Positions 42,431 through 51,047 of a stretch of DNA of 64,000 nucleotides are shown in pieces. Origin of the DNA: an uncultured Gemmatimonadales bacterium (GTDB lineage: Bacteria; Gemmatimonadota; Gemmatimonadetes; Gemmatimonadales; GWC2-71-9); contig CAMYLY010000011.1 of the NCBI GenBank assembly GCA_947259405.1, forward strand, positions 1 through 64,000. Reading direction: 5' to 3'. Made by a program: the position numbers and the translations under genes. Positions within the stretch are counted from its first letter, which is position 1. Every line of letters begins with the position of its first letter. Below the pieces are notes generated by a model, which saw only the letters and a list, made by a program, of their open reading frames with translations, was not told the origin of the DNA and made no database searches.

Positions 42431-43711
42431 ATGCGGCTCTTCCTGACGGCACTGGCCGTCCTGCTACACTTCGCGGGCCCGCTGGAGGCTCAAGAGCCAG
42501 CGACTCCCGAATCATCAGATGCCTTGCTGGTGTTTCTTGACTGCAACGCGCCCTATTGCGATTTCAGCCATTTCCGCCGCGAAATCACCTGGGTGAACTG
42601 GGTGCGAGATCGTCAAGATGCGGACATCCACCTTCTCGTCACGGCGCAGGTCACCGGAGGCGGCGGGTGGGATTTCACGCTCGACTATATCGGACTGCGC
42701 ACCTTCGCCGGGCAGGGTGACACTCTCCGCTACGTCAGCGATCCGAATGACTCGGACGCGGAGGTCCGCGACGGGTTGACCGGCACGTTGGCGCTCGGCC
42801 TGGTTCGCTACGCGGCAAGTACGGGTGTGGCACCGCAGCTTCGGATCGCGTTTCAAGCCCCGGCCGTGCAAGTGTCGCAGGACGCCCAACAGGATGACCC
42901 CTGGAACCTCTGGGTGTTTCGGGTATCGGCCAACGGTTCGCTGGACGCCGAGTTGCAGGAACGCGGATGGTCGTTCCGCGGCAACGCCAGCGCCAATCGC
43001 ACCAGCGATGCCTTCAAGTTCGATTGGCGCGCCAGCTTCCGGACGTCGCGAGACGAGTTCGACTTTTCGGAAGACAGCACGGTCGTCAACACGACCGAGA
43101 ACTGGGGCAGCGACCTTCTCATGGTCTGGAGCCTGGACGATCATTGGTCGATCGGGGGCACGGCCGAGATGGATCACTCGACCCGGAACAACAACGACCT
43201 CTCAGGATCCATCGGCCCCGCCATCGAGTACAACATCTTCCCGTACGACGAGTCGACGCGTCGTTCCATCACCTTCAGGTATTCGGCGGAGGTGGCAGCA
43301 TTCAACTACGAGTTGATCACCGTCGAGGGAAAGACGACCGAGGTGCTCCCGCGACACAGTCTCGAGATTTCGGTGGGAATCCAACAGCCATGGGGACAAG
43401 TCGGAGGCGGAGTCACGGGCATCCAATACCTTCACGACCTCACCGTTCACCGGATCTCCACCGGGGGTTTTCTCGAGCTCCGGATCTTCCGAGGGTTCAA
43501 TTTCAACGTCAACGGCAGCTTCGACCGTATCAAGGATCAGTTCTTCCTCCCGGCTGCGGGGTTGAGTCCTGAAGAGATTCTGCTTCGACGGCGCCAGCGG
43601 GAGACCGACTTCCGCTATCGCATCAGCATGGGATTCAGCTATCGATTCGGCTCTCGGTTCGCCAACATCGTGAACCCGAGGTTTGGTGGTGGCAGGTTCT
43701 TCTTCCGCTAA
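42431..43711 (+). CDS. Exported outer-membrane barrel-like protein
   Basis: A 426-residue protein with signal peptide (LFLTALAVLLHFAGPLEAQ). The mature N-terminus has VFLDCNAPYCDFSHFRREI, a Cys pair followed by a segment resembling secreted proteins with a TolB-like N-terminal region. From about residue 165 on, amphipathic strands with aromatic residues alternate (WSFRGNASANRTSDAFKFDW, YRISMGFSYRFGSRF), indicating a DUF481-like barrel. The chain ends FFFR, so the usual final Phe is offset. Function unknown. Confidence 0.7.
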   Translation: MRLFLTALAVLLHFAGPLEAQEPATPESSDALLVFLDCNAPYCDFSHFRREITWVNWVRDRQDADIHLLVTAQVTGGGGWDFTLDYIGLRTFAGQGDTLRYVSDPNDSDAEVRDGLTGTLALGLVRYAASTGVAPQLRIAFQAPAVQVSQDAQQDDPWNLWVFRVSANGSLDAELQERGWSFRGNASANRTSDAFKFDWRASFRTSRDEFDFSEDSTVVNTTENWGSDLLMVWSLDDHWSIGGTAEMDHSTRNNNDLSGSIGPAIEYNIFPYDESTRRSITFRYSAEVAAFNYELITVEGKTTEVLPRHSLEISVGIQQPWGQVGGGVTGIQYLHDLTVHRISTGGFLELRIFRGFNFNVNGSFDRIKDQFFLPAAGLSPEEILLRRRQRETDFRYRISMGFSYRFGSRFANIVNPRFGGGRFFFR

Positions 43712-43768
43712 TTCTGCAGGCGGCTGGCACGAGTTGACGGCAAGCACGTGATGACCGACTCTTCAGCC

Positions 43769-44260
43769 ATGCGTGCGCTTGTCTTGATCGTACTGGTTGG
43801 TCTCTCCGGCCAGGCCGACGCGCAGGAATGCGAGCCAACGTTTGGGCACCGCGTGATGGAACTGCTCAACGTGTTGCGTGCGGAACACGGCCTTGGTCTG
43901 TTGTCCGTCGACCCTCGGCTCGTCACGGCCGCGCAGCGGCACTCGGAGGATATGGCCGCGGGACGGTTTCTCGAGCACGAGGGATCCGATGGGTCCACGG
44001 TGTTGAGCCGCATCGAACAGACCGGCTACGAGTGGATGACCGTGAGCGAGAACATCGCGGCCGGCCAGCCGCTCCCCGACTCGGTGGTGGCGGCGTGGAT
44101 GCGCAGCCCCGTCCATCGCTCGAACATCCTCGACGCATCGATGATGAACGTGGGGATCGGGTATGCGGTTTCTTCCGACGAGTTCCGGCACTACTGGACG
44201 GCAGACTTCGGGGCCTCCCGAGCTCGCCCCCAAGTGATCGTGTCCGGGTGCCATCCGTAA
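43769..44260 (+). CDS. Exported CAP (SCP/PR1)-domain protein
   Basis: A 163-residue protein from ATG 43769 with signal peptide MRALVLIVLVGLSGQADAQ. GTG 43748 or ATG 43751 would add 6-7 residues. CAP motifs are clear: LNVLRAEHGLGLLSVDPRL, QRHSEDMAAGRFLEH, YEWMTVSENIAAG, MRSPVHRSNIL and YWTADFG, with the cavity histidines and glutamate. The bacterial roles of these secreted proteins are poorly known. Two Cys in the mature part could form a disulfide. The MOSC gene starts 5 nt after its stop. Confidence 0.88.
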   Translation: MRALVLIVLVGLSGQADAQECEPTFGHRVMELLNVLRAEHGLGLLSVDPRLVTAAQRHSEDMAAGRFLEHEGSDGSTVLSRIEQTGYEWMTVSENIAAGQPLPDSVVAAWMRSPVHRSNILDASMMNVGIGYAVSSDEFRHYWTADFGASRARPQVIVSGCHP

Positions 44261-44265
44261 AGACC

Positions 44266-44742
44266 ATGCAAAAGGGGACCGTGGTGGCGATTTGGCGCAA
44301 GCGGGCACACGGGGGCCCGATGGACCCGCAGGATCGGGCGACGCTCATCCCTGACCACGGCATCGAGGGAAACGCCGACGTCGGTGGCATGCGGCAAGTG
44401 ACGATCGTGAGCCGCGAACGATGGGATCGCGTCGATGACGATCTCGGCGCGACCGTCGATCCCACCCTGCGCCGGGCCAACGTGATGATTTCAGGCGTAA
44501 ACCTCGTCGAGTCCCGTGGCAAGACGATTCAGATCGGCCCGTGCGAGGTACTCATACGAGGAGAAACCAAGCCGTGTAACATCGTCGAAGATGGGCACCC
44601 AGGCCTGCTGAAAGCGCTTGTCACCGATTGGGGTGGCGGCGTGTACGGAGAGGTGGTGAAAGGTGGGACGCTGCGGGTCGGTGATGATGTCAATTGGGTC
44701 GAGACGGCGATCGAAGATCTGGAGAACGCGACGCATGAGTGA
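44266..44742 (+). CDS. MOSC-domain protein
   Basis: A 158-residue stand-alone MOSC (molybdenum cofactor sulfurase C-terminal) domain. [31 protein letters not shown] and [17 protein letters not shown] are the usual strands, and [21 protein letters not shown] carries the conserved Cys. MOSC proteins carry sulfur or bind Moco. The start is ATG 44266; upstream reading in the same frame is antisense-like and lies inside the CAP gene. Its end overlaps the msrB start by 8 nt, so both are likely made together. Confidence 0.85.
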   Translation: MQKGTVVAIWRKRAHGGPMDPQDRATLIPDHGIEGNADVGGMRQVTIVSRERWDRVDDDLGATVDPTLRRANVMISGVNLVESRGKTIQIGPCEVLIRGETKPCNIVEDGHPGLLKALVTDWGGGVYGEVVKGGTLRVGDDVNWVETAIEDLENATHE

Positions 44743-45136
44743 CAACGAGAACGTGAAGACGGATGCGGATTGGAAGGCGCAGCTCTCACCCGAGCAGTAT
44801 CACATTACTCGGCAAAAAGGAACAGAAGCTCCGTTCACCGGCACACTCCTCCACAACAAGGAAGAGGGAACGTACACCTGCGTGTGCTGCGGCCAAGTAC
44901 TGTTTGCGTCCGACACCAAGTTCGAGTCCGGCAGTGGGTGGCCTAGCTTTTATGACGTGATCGACCAGGCCAACGTCACCCTCGAGGAAGATCACTCGCA
45001 CGGTATGACCAGGACTGAAGTGCTATGCTCGCAGTGCGACGCGCACCTGGGTCACGTCTTTCCGGACGGTCCTCAGCCCACCGGCCAACGATTCTGTATC
45101 AACTCGCTCGCGCTGGATTTCACTAAGGACGACTGA
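44735..45136 (+). CDS. msrB: Peptide-methionine (R)-S-oxide reductase MsrB
   Basis: A 133-residue enzyme that reduces the R form of methionine sulfoxide. C49/C52 (TYTCVCCG) and C98/C101 ([13 protein letters not shown]) are the zinc ligands, and C121 (QRFCINS) is catalytic. [11 protein letters not shown] and HGMTRTEV are also conserved. There is no signal peptide, so it is cytoplasmic. The ATG overlaps the MOSC gene by 8 nt. Confidence 0.95.
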   Translation: MSDNENVKTDADWKAQLSPEQYHITRQKGTEAPFTGTLLHNKEEGTYTCVCCGQVLFASDTKFESGSGWPSFYDVIDQANVTLEEDHSHGMTRTEVLCSQCDAHLGHVFPDGPQPTGQRFCINSLALDFTKDD

Positions 45137-45206
45137 ACGGCCCCTTCGGGGTTCCTTCATCCGTCGCCGCATACCTTGACATAGGCCCGTACGGAAGGCG
45201 GGGTCC

Positions 45207-46838
45207 ATGGGAGCAAAGCGCAAATCGCCGATGGCGCGCGGGGTCAAGCTGCTGCACGACCCGCTCCGCAACAAGGGAACGGCGTTCACGGAGGCTGAAC
45301 GCGATGTGCTGGGCTTGCGGGGCCTCCTTCCTCCTCGTGTCACGTCGATAGCAACGCAGGCCCGGCGCATCCTCGAGAATTTCCAGCACAAACCAAACGA
45401 TCTCGAGCGATACATCTTCCTGGTTGGCCTCCAGGATCGAAACGAAACGCTCTTCTATCGCGTGCTGGTCGACAACATCACGCAGATGATGCCGATCGTC
45501 TACACACCAACTGTGGGCGCCGCCTGCCTCCGGTTTGGCCACATCTGGCGTCGACCTCGCGGACTCTACATCTCCATCAATGACCGTGGCCGGGTGCGCG
45601 AAGTGCTCGAGCACTGGCCGCACGAGCGCGTCGCCATCATCGTGGTCACCGATGGAGAACGCATTCTCGGGCTCGGTGACCTCGGCGCCTACGGCATGGG
45701 GATTCCCATCGGGAAGCTCTCACTGTACACCGCCTGCGCCGGCGTGCCCCCGGACCAGTGCCTCCCCGTGCTGCTCGATGTCGGCACGGATAATCAGGAG
45801 TTGCTCGATGACCCACTCTACACGGGTACGCTGCAAACGCGCGTGCGCGGCACTGCCTACGACGAGCTCGTGGACGAATTCGTTGCCGAAGCGCAACGGG
45901 CCTTTCCCCAGGTCCTCATTCAGTTCGAGGACTTCGCCACTCAGCATGCGTTCGACCTTTTGCATCGCTACCGGGACCGGTTTTGCTGCTTCAACGACGA
46001 CATCCAGGGGACCGCCGCTGTCACGCTGGCCGGTCTGATCACGGCGAGTCGGATGACCGAGGTCGATCTTGGCGACCAGCGCGTCGTCTTCTACGGGGCC
46101 GGAGCCGCGGCAACGGGGATCGGCGACCTCATCGTCACCAACATGGTGCAAGAGGGAATGGCTTATGAGGAGGCGATGAATCGGGTGTGGTTCGTCGACT
46201 CCAAGGGACTCGTGGTCACTTCCCGCGAGGATCTGCCCCCGCACAAACAGCGCTATGCCAAGGATCACGCCTTCGACACCGACCTCGAAGCCATCGTGCG
46301 AAGTCTTCAACCGACTGCGCTGATTGGCGTGTCAGGCCAACCGCAAACCTTCACCGAACCAGTTGTTCGCGCGATGGTCGAGTGGAACGAGCGCCCCATC
46401 ATCTTCTCGCTGTCGAACCCTACCTCGAAGTCCGAGTGCACGGCCGAGCAGGCGTACACCTGGACGGAGGGAAGGGCCATCTTCGCCAGCGGCAGCCCGT
46501 TCGACCCCGTGACAGTCGGCAACCGCACCTTCGTTCCCGGCCAGAGTAACAACGCCTACGTCTTTCCCGGCATCGGGTTGGGCGTGATGGCGGTTCGGGC
46601 ACGCCACGTCACGGACGAGATGTTCAGCGCAGCGGCGCGCGCCTTGGCCGATCACGCCACTGAAGAATGTATCCGCGAGGGTTGCCTGTTTCCGCATTTC
46701 ATGGGCATTCGTGACGTGTCGGCCCGGATCGCCACGGCCGTCGCCGAGGTGGCGTACGAGCAGGGATTGGCGCGTAGGAAGCGACCGAAGGATCTCGCTG
46801 CCTACATCAAGGATCTGATGTTCGAGCCGAGTTATTGA
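45207..46838 (+). CDS. maeA: NAD-dependent malic enzyme
   Basis: A 543-residue enzyme converting malate to pyruvate and CO2, of the large SfcA/MaeA type. IVYTPTVGAACLRFGHIWRR, LGDLGAYGMGIPIGKLSLYT and FCCFNDDIQGTAAVTLAGL include the catalytic Tyr/Lys and metal-binding acidic residues. VVFYGAGAAATGIGDLI binds NAD and IIFSLSNPTSKSECTAEQAY is a late motif. Full length for the family. It ends 6 bp from the convergent M55 gene. It could feed pyruvate from TCA intermediates. Confidence 0.95.
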   Translation: MGAKRKSPMARGVKLLHDPLRNKGTAFTEAERDVLGLRGLLPPRVTSIATQARRILENFQHKPNDLERYIFLVGLQDRNETLFYRVLVDNITQMMPIVYTPTVGAACLRFGHIWRRPRGLYISINDRGRVREVLEHWPHERVAIIVVTDGERILGLGDLGAYGMGIPIGKLSLYTACAGVPPDQCLPVLLDVGTDNQELLDDPLYTGTLQTRVRGTAYDELVDEFVAEAQRAFPQVLIQFEDFATQHAFDLLHRYRDRFCCFNDDIQGTAAVTLAGLITASRMTEVDLGDQRVVFYGAGAAATGIGDLIVTNMVQEGMAYEEAMNRVWFVDSKGLVVTSREDLPPHKQRYAKDHAFDTDLEAIVRSLQPTALIGVSGQPQTFTEPVVRAMVEWNERPIIFSLSNPTSKSECTAEQAYTWTEGRAIFASGSPFDPVTVGNRTFVPGQSNNAYVFPGIGLGVMAVRARHVTDEMFSAAARALADHATEECIREGCLFPHFMGIRDVSARIATAVAEVAYEQGLARRKRPKDLAAYIKDLMFEPSY

Positions 46839-46844
46839 ATAGCG

Positions 46845-47765
46845 CTAGGGTTCCAATCCCACCGAATAAGTCATCACAAACTCAATGAACTTGGAGACCG
46901 CCAACATGTGGTCGGCGACGTACCGGATGGAGTGTGCGTCCGGACGCGACACGATCGGGAGGTAAGCCAGCACCTCGGACGGGCGGTAGCTCTTGAAGCG
47001 GATGTCGAGTGTGACGGGCGTCCGCACGACATGTGGCTCGAACTCGTCGAGGCGTTCAAGAGCGGCACGGGTCTTCTGTTCGATGAGCTCGTAGGCAGCG
47101 TCCGGCGTCAGCGTCTTCGCTGAATGGAATCCGTAATTCCATTTGACGACTGCCCCTTCGATATTCCCGATGATCCCCTGCGCCTCGGCGACCGCCGCGT
47201 CATCGCCAGAGATCATGACAACGGGAACTCCAAAATGCCCTGCGATGCCCGCGGAGACCCCTGCCTCGGGAACCGAGAGGCCGTTCAACCTCACGTCGGC
47301 GAGACGCGCACTCGACATCGTGTGCGCGCGGACCCCTTCCATATACGTGGTCCCCGCGTGATAGCCGATGAGGATCGCCGCATCGAAGGTCGAGTCGATC
47401 CCTTCCATCATCATGAGCGGTCTCGGCCACGATCGAACGACCATGACGTCCGCTGGCAGACGTTCGATGAGCAGATTCTCACCGTTGCCGTGGGAATCGC
47501 TGATAAGGATCTCGGTGACGCCAGCGGCGCGCGCCCCCCGGATGGCGGCCAGGACCTCATTGGTCATGAACTGCCGAAAACGCCCGTACTCGAATCCCGT
47601 CGGCCCAAGCTGATCACCCGTGACCGCGCCGACCACACCCTCCATGTCCGCCGAGATGTAGAGCTTGAGCCCCGACTGCTGACCGGTGAGTCCTTGGGCA
47701 CTCGCGACAAGCAGGGCGGCGCTCACGAGCCCAGCCGTGCACGCTCCTCTGAGTGTTCGTGGCAT
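46845..47765 (-). CDS. Exported M55-family (DppA-like) D-aminopeptidase
   Basis: A 306-residue protein. KLYISADMEGVVGAVTGDQ holds the DMEG zinc motif. ILISDSHGNGENLLIE, LIGYHAGTTYMEGVRAHTMS and VVMISGDDAAVAEAQ supply further metal ligands. DppA in Bacillus removes D-Ala residues from peptides in the cytoplasm. Here an N-terminal signal (TAGLVSAALLVASAQGLTGQ) places it outside the cytoplasmic membrane. Together with the D-amino-acid deacylase this suggests use of D-amino-acid-containing, perhaps cell-wall, material. Confidence 0.9.
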   Translation of the reverse strand: MPRTLRGACTAGLVSAALLVASAQGLTGQQSGLKLYISADMEGVVGAVTGDQLGPTGFEYGRFRQFMTNEVLAAIRGARAAGVTEILISDSHGNGENLLIERLPADVMVVRSWPRPLMMMEGIDSTFDAAILIGYHAGTTYMEGVRAHTMSSARLADVRLNGLSVPEAGVSAGIAGHFGVPVVMISGDDAAVAEAQGIIGNIEGAVVKWNYGFHSAKTLTPDAAYELIEQKTRAALERLDEFEPHVVRTPVTLDIRFKSYRPSEVLAYLPIVSRPDAHSIRYVADHMLAVSKFIEFVMTYSVGLEP

Positions 47766-47923
47766 CGTCAGTCCTCCCTGGTAAGCATGTTCTCGCCTCT
47801 CGGCTCACTCACCGCTCCGCTGCGGGCTGAGCAATTGTACGAACCCGGCCCCGACCAGGTAAGCATCGGCTTGCCTCCGGGGCCCGTGCGTCAACATGTT
47901 GTCTCCGAAACCACACGCTCGCG

Positions 47924-48952
47924 ATGGCCAAACTCGAAATCCGACTCCGCGTATTCCGCTTCAGCGTGATTTTAATGACCGTCACGGTCCTCGGGACGGT
48001 AGGGTTCATGATCATCGAGCACTGGCCGATCACCGACGCGTTCTACATGACCGTGATCACGCTGTCGACCGTCGGCTTCAGCGAGGTGCGGCCTCTGTCG
48101 CCGGCCGGTCGATTGTTCACGTCGGCCCTCATCGTCGCCGGCGTGGCCGCCGTGATGTATCTCTTTGGGGCCGTGTCGCAATACATTATTTCAGGCGAGC
48201 TCACCGGATCCCTGCGAGCGCGGCGTATGCAACAGCTGATAGACAAACTCAAGGACCACTACATCATCTGCGGGTACGGCCGAGTCGGGCGCCGAGCTGC
48301 CCTCGATCTCATCCGTCGCGACCGGCAGTGCGTCGTGGTCGATCAAGATCCTGACGTGGTATCTCCGGACGACGACGAGTTGTTCTTCATCGGTGGTGAC
48401 GTGACCGAAGACGCGACACTGGAGCGCGCCGGGATCGAACGCGCCGCGGGATTGGTCGCAGTCACGGGCGACGACGCCACCAACCTGTTCGTGACCCTGT
48501 CGGCGCATGCCATGCGACCGGAACTCCACGTGGTGGCGCGGGTCAACGATCCGGCCAACGAGGCGAAGCTCTCGCGGGCAGGCGCGACCCACGTGGTGTC
48601 GCCCTATGCCATCAGTGGACGCCGCATCGCGGCGCAGCTGCTCAACCCCGCCGTGGCCGACTTCCTCGATACGGTCCTGCACACCGAGAACCTCGAGCTC
48701 TGGCTGGAAGAGTGCACAATCGCGGAGGGGAGTGACCTCGCCAAACAGACGGTGGCCGAGTCCCAGGTCCGGAACCGCACCGGCGTGAACGTGCTCGCGC
48801 TGCGACAAGCAAGTGGCGGCCGCCTGCTATCCAATCCACCGCCGGACATGCATCTGAATGCTGGCGATACTCTTCTGGCGCTCGGAACGCGTGACCAGCT
48901 CCGCGACCTCGCGCGCATTGCAGGCGACAAGATCACGCTGAGCGAAGCCTAA
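47924..48952 (+). CDS. Two-TM potassium channel with RCK (TrkA) domains
   Basis: A 342-residue MthK-like protein. TM1 is about residues 11-31. The pore loop TLSTVGFSEV (filter TVGF at 49-52) differs from the standard TVGYGD and is seen in many bacterial channels. TM2 is about 66-88. A TrkA-N domain begins HYIICGYGRVGRRAA (nucleotide site), and a TrkA-C domain starts near residue 250. Potassium flux gated by nucleotide or ions is expected. Divergent from the M55 gene. Confidence 0.92.
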   Translation: MAKLEIRLRVFRFSVILMTVTVLGTVGFMIIEHWPITDAFYMTVITLSTVGFSEVRPLSPAGRLFTSALIVAGVAAVMYLFGAVSQYIISGELTGSLRARRMQQLIDKLKDHYIICGYGRVGRRAALDLIRRDRQCVVVDQDPDVVSPDDDELFFIGGDVTEDATLERAGIERAAGLVAVTGDDATNLFVTLSAHAMRPELHVVARVNDPANEAKLSRAGATHVVSPYAISGRRIAAQLLNPAVADFLDTVLHTENLELWLEECTIAEGSDLAKQTVAESQVRNRTGVNVLALRQASGGRLLSNPPPDMHLNAGDTLLALGTRDQLRDLARIAGDKITLSEA

Positions 48953-48983
48953 CCAGGCAACGGAAACACCAACCACATCACCG

Positions 48984-50351
48984 TCACCGTGGGAGCTTCT
49001 CCGGTAAATCAGCGATGACGTACGCCATGACGGCCATCGCCGCCACGCACTCGGCCATCTCACGCGGGTCGAGCTTGTCGATGGTGTCCGCTTCCGTGTG
49101 GTGGTACCAGAAGTAGCGGGTTCCGTCGACGGTGAGACCCATGCCCGGTACGCCGGCGCGCATCAACGGACCGATGTCAGCCCCACCGCCACCCATTCGA
49201 ATGTCGCCTGCATCGATGGGGTCAAGCAGACGACCAACCTCCCGAACGACCTCATACGCCGCTGGTGTGCCACCAAACCCAAATCCCAGTGGCTTGAACA
49301 CGCCCGCGTCCGATTCGATGGCGAGCACGATATCGTCAATCTCCGCGAGGTGTGCATCACGGTAGGCATTGGCCCCTGCGAGCCCGTTCTCCTCGTTGGT
49401 CCATCCCACCACTCTGATCGATCGCCGAGGCCGAAGGCCCAGATCGTGAAGCAGCCGCACGGCTTCCCACGCTGCTACGACCCCGCCGGCATCGTCCATC
49501 GCACCTTGCCCGACATCCCACGAGTCGATGTGACCACCGAGAATGACGGCCTCATTGGGGAGCGTGGAGCCGAGCAGTTCGCCAACAAGGTTGCGCGACT
49601 CGACGTCAGGCAGCGTTTGCGCCTCCATCATGAGTCGGACGACAATTCGCCCACCGCGCTCCTGCATCCGGTGGATCATCGAAGCATCCTCCGGAGTGAT
49701 CGCGGCATGGGGAATCCGTGGCACCGAATCACCGTAGCTCATGACCCCGGTGTGCGGCGTCTGTTGAGAGTACGGCGTCACCGACCGAATCATGCTGGCC
49801 ACGGCCCCGACTGCCGCCGCTGCATCCGCACCGCGAGTCCGATACTGCACCGTGGGCCCATACCCATCCCACGGAGCGTCGAACAACACGATCTTCCCCG
49901 GCGCTTCCGCGGCGCGCTCCCGAAGCTCGGCGAAGCTCTCGACCACAAGCACCTGCGCCCTGACGCCCTGAGGCGGTGTCCCAACGCTCCCTCCCAATCC
50001 CAATACAGGGAGGGTGCGCCTCCTGGGCTCAATCAACTCGGCCGATTCTCGTCCACGCACCCAGTGCGGCACCATCACCGGCTCCCCATGAACGTTGTCC
50101 AAGCCATCAACCCGCATTTCCTCGAGAATCCAGTCGATGGCACGCTCCAGACTCACCGAACCGCTGAAACGGTGCCCAAACCGGTCAACGAGTTCGGTCA
50201 GGCGCTCGTAGGCCGTGCTGTCTGCGAGCGCCGCCTCGATAATCCGGTCCGCGACGTCTCGATATTGATCGACGATGGCTGATTGCGCCGCAACGGCGGG
50301 AGGACCCAACAACATCAGCGCCAACAGGCTGGCCGTGGACCGATATCCCAT
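48984..50351 (-). CDS. Exported M28-family zinc peptidase
   Basis: A 455-residue protein like carboxypeptidase Q/aminopeptidases. A signal peptide ends near GPPAVAAQ. A PA-like insert (residues about 110-260) includes GKIVLFDAPWDGYG. The metal ligands are in ILGGHIDSWDVGQGAMDDAGG, WTNEENGLAGANAYRD, ESDAGVFKPLGF and FWYHHTEADTIDKLD. All ligands appear present, so it should be active on exported peptides. It is divergent from the tetR gene of the benzoyl-CoA cluster and shares a 63-bp AT-rich promoter region with it. Confidence 0.93.
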   Translation of the reverse strand: MGYRSTASLLALMLLGPPAVAAQSAIVDQYRDVADRIIEAALADSTAYERLTELVDRFGHRFSGSVSLERAIDWILEEMRVDGLDNVHGEPVMVPHWVRGRESAELIEPRRRTLPVLGLGGSVGTPPQGVRAQVLVVESFAELRERAAEAPGKIVLFDAPWDGYGPTVQYRTRGADAAAAVGAVASMIRSVTPYSQQTPHTGVMSYGDSVPRIPHAAITPEDASMIHRMQERGGRIVVRLMMEAQTLPDVESRNLVGELLGSTLPNEAVILGGHIDSWDVGQGAMDDAGGVVAAWEAVRLLHDLGLRPRRSIRVVGWTNEENGLAGANAYRDAHLAEIDDIVLAIESDAGVFKPLGFGFGGTPAAYEVVREVGRLLDPIDAGDIRMGGGGADIGPLMRAGVPGMGLTVDGTRYFWYHHTEADTIDKLDPREMAECVAAMAVMAYVIADLPEKLPR

Positions 50352-50366
50352 GACCTTCCTCTCCTC

Positions 50367-50398
50367 TTCTTGGAAGAAACTTCACATTCTCTTTAAGA
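50367..50398 (+). promoter_or_regulatory. Candidate promoter/operator in front of the TetR gene
   Basis: The inverted repeat TTCTTGGAAGAA (50367-50378) overlaps TTGGAA (50370-50375), a possible -35. TTAAGA (50393-50398) lies 17 bp further as a possible -10. The stretch is much more AT-rich than its surroundings. A TetR protein commonly represses its own operon at such a palindrome. Confidence 0.35.
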
Positions 50399-50414
50399 CT
50401 GATTCAAAAACTTA

Positions 50415-51047
50415 ATGACAATTCAATTTTTGGGTGCTGCTATGGGTGCGACGGGTTCTGAGGTGTCACCCCGAGTCGAAGCGAAACGACAGCGTCGTCG
50501 CGCCGAGATCCTCGAGGCCGCCATTCAGGCGTTCCGGGAAAAGGGGTATCACGGAACCACCCTCGAGGATATCGCGGAGCGCCTCGGAGTGCGCAATACC
50601 GCGCTGTACCACTACTTCCCGGACAAGGAAGCTATCCTCTACGAGTGTCACCGTGAGTCACTCGGCCAGGTCATGACCTTGTTAGACGATGCCCGGCGGC
50701 ACTCCGACTCCCCCGCCGAACAGCTACGCTACCTGATCGCCGAGCACGTGCGTGTCATGACGGAAACGTTGCGCGGATCCTCGCTGGCGTTCGAGGTGCA
50801 TTCTCTCGCGCCCGAGCATCAAGCGGAGATCATTCGAGAACGTGACCGGTACGAACGTGGGCTGCGCAAGGTGATCACTGCGGGCATCGACAGTGGCGAG
50901 TTTCGTGACGTCAATCCCAAAATCACCGTCTTCGCCATTCTCGGCGCCATCAACTGGATCGCTCGATGGTTCGACCCGGATGGCACTATCCACTCACCAG
51001 AACTCGGCGCTGCGTTCGCCGATCAGCTCGTTGGGGGCCTGACATGA
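50415..51047 (+). CDS. TetR-family regulator of the benzoyl-CoA cluster
   Basis: A 210-residue protein. RRRAEILEAAIQAFREKGYH and TTLEDIAERLGVRNTALYHYFPDKEAI are the TetR DNA-binding helices. The ligand part (residues about 80-210) resembles acyl-CoA-responsive TetR_C_33-type domains. Its stop overlaps the ATG of the ring hydrolase gene (ATGA), so it is the first gene of the operon it probably controls; a CoA-thioester inducer is inferred. ATG 50442 is an alternative start. Known benzoyl-CoA regulators (BzdR, BadR, BgeR) belong to other families or contexts. Confidence 0.88.
   Translation: MTIQFLGAAMGATGSEVSPRVEAKRQRRRAEILEAAIQAFREKGYHGTTLEDIAERLGVRNTALYHYFPDKEAILYECHRESLGQVMTLLDDARRHSDSPAEQLRYLIAEHVRVMTETLRGSSLAFEVHSLAPEHQAEIIRERDRYERGLRKVITAGIDSGEFRDVNPKITVFAILGAINWIARWFDPDGTIHSPELGAAFADQLVGGLT

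Noticed and set aside
49098-50282. 394-codon plus-strand frame
   Set aside because: Antisense to the M28 peptidase with all its zinc ligands; no domain in the antisense product.
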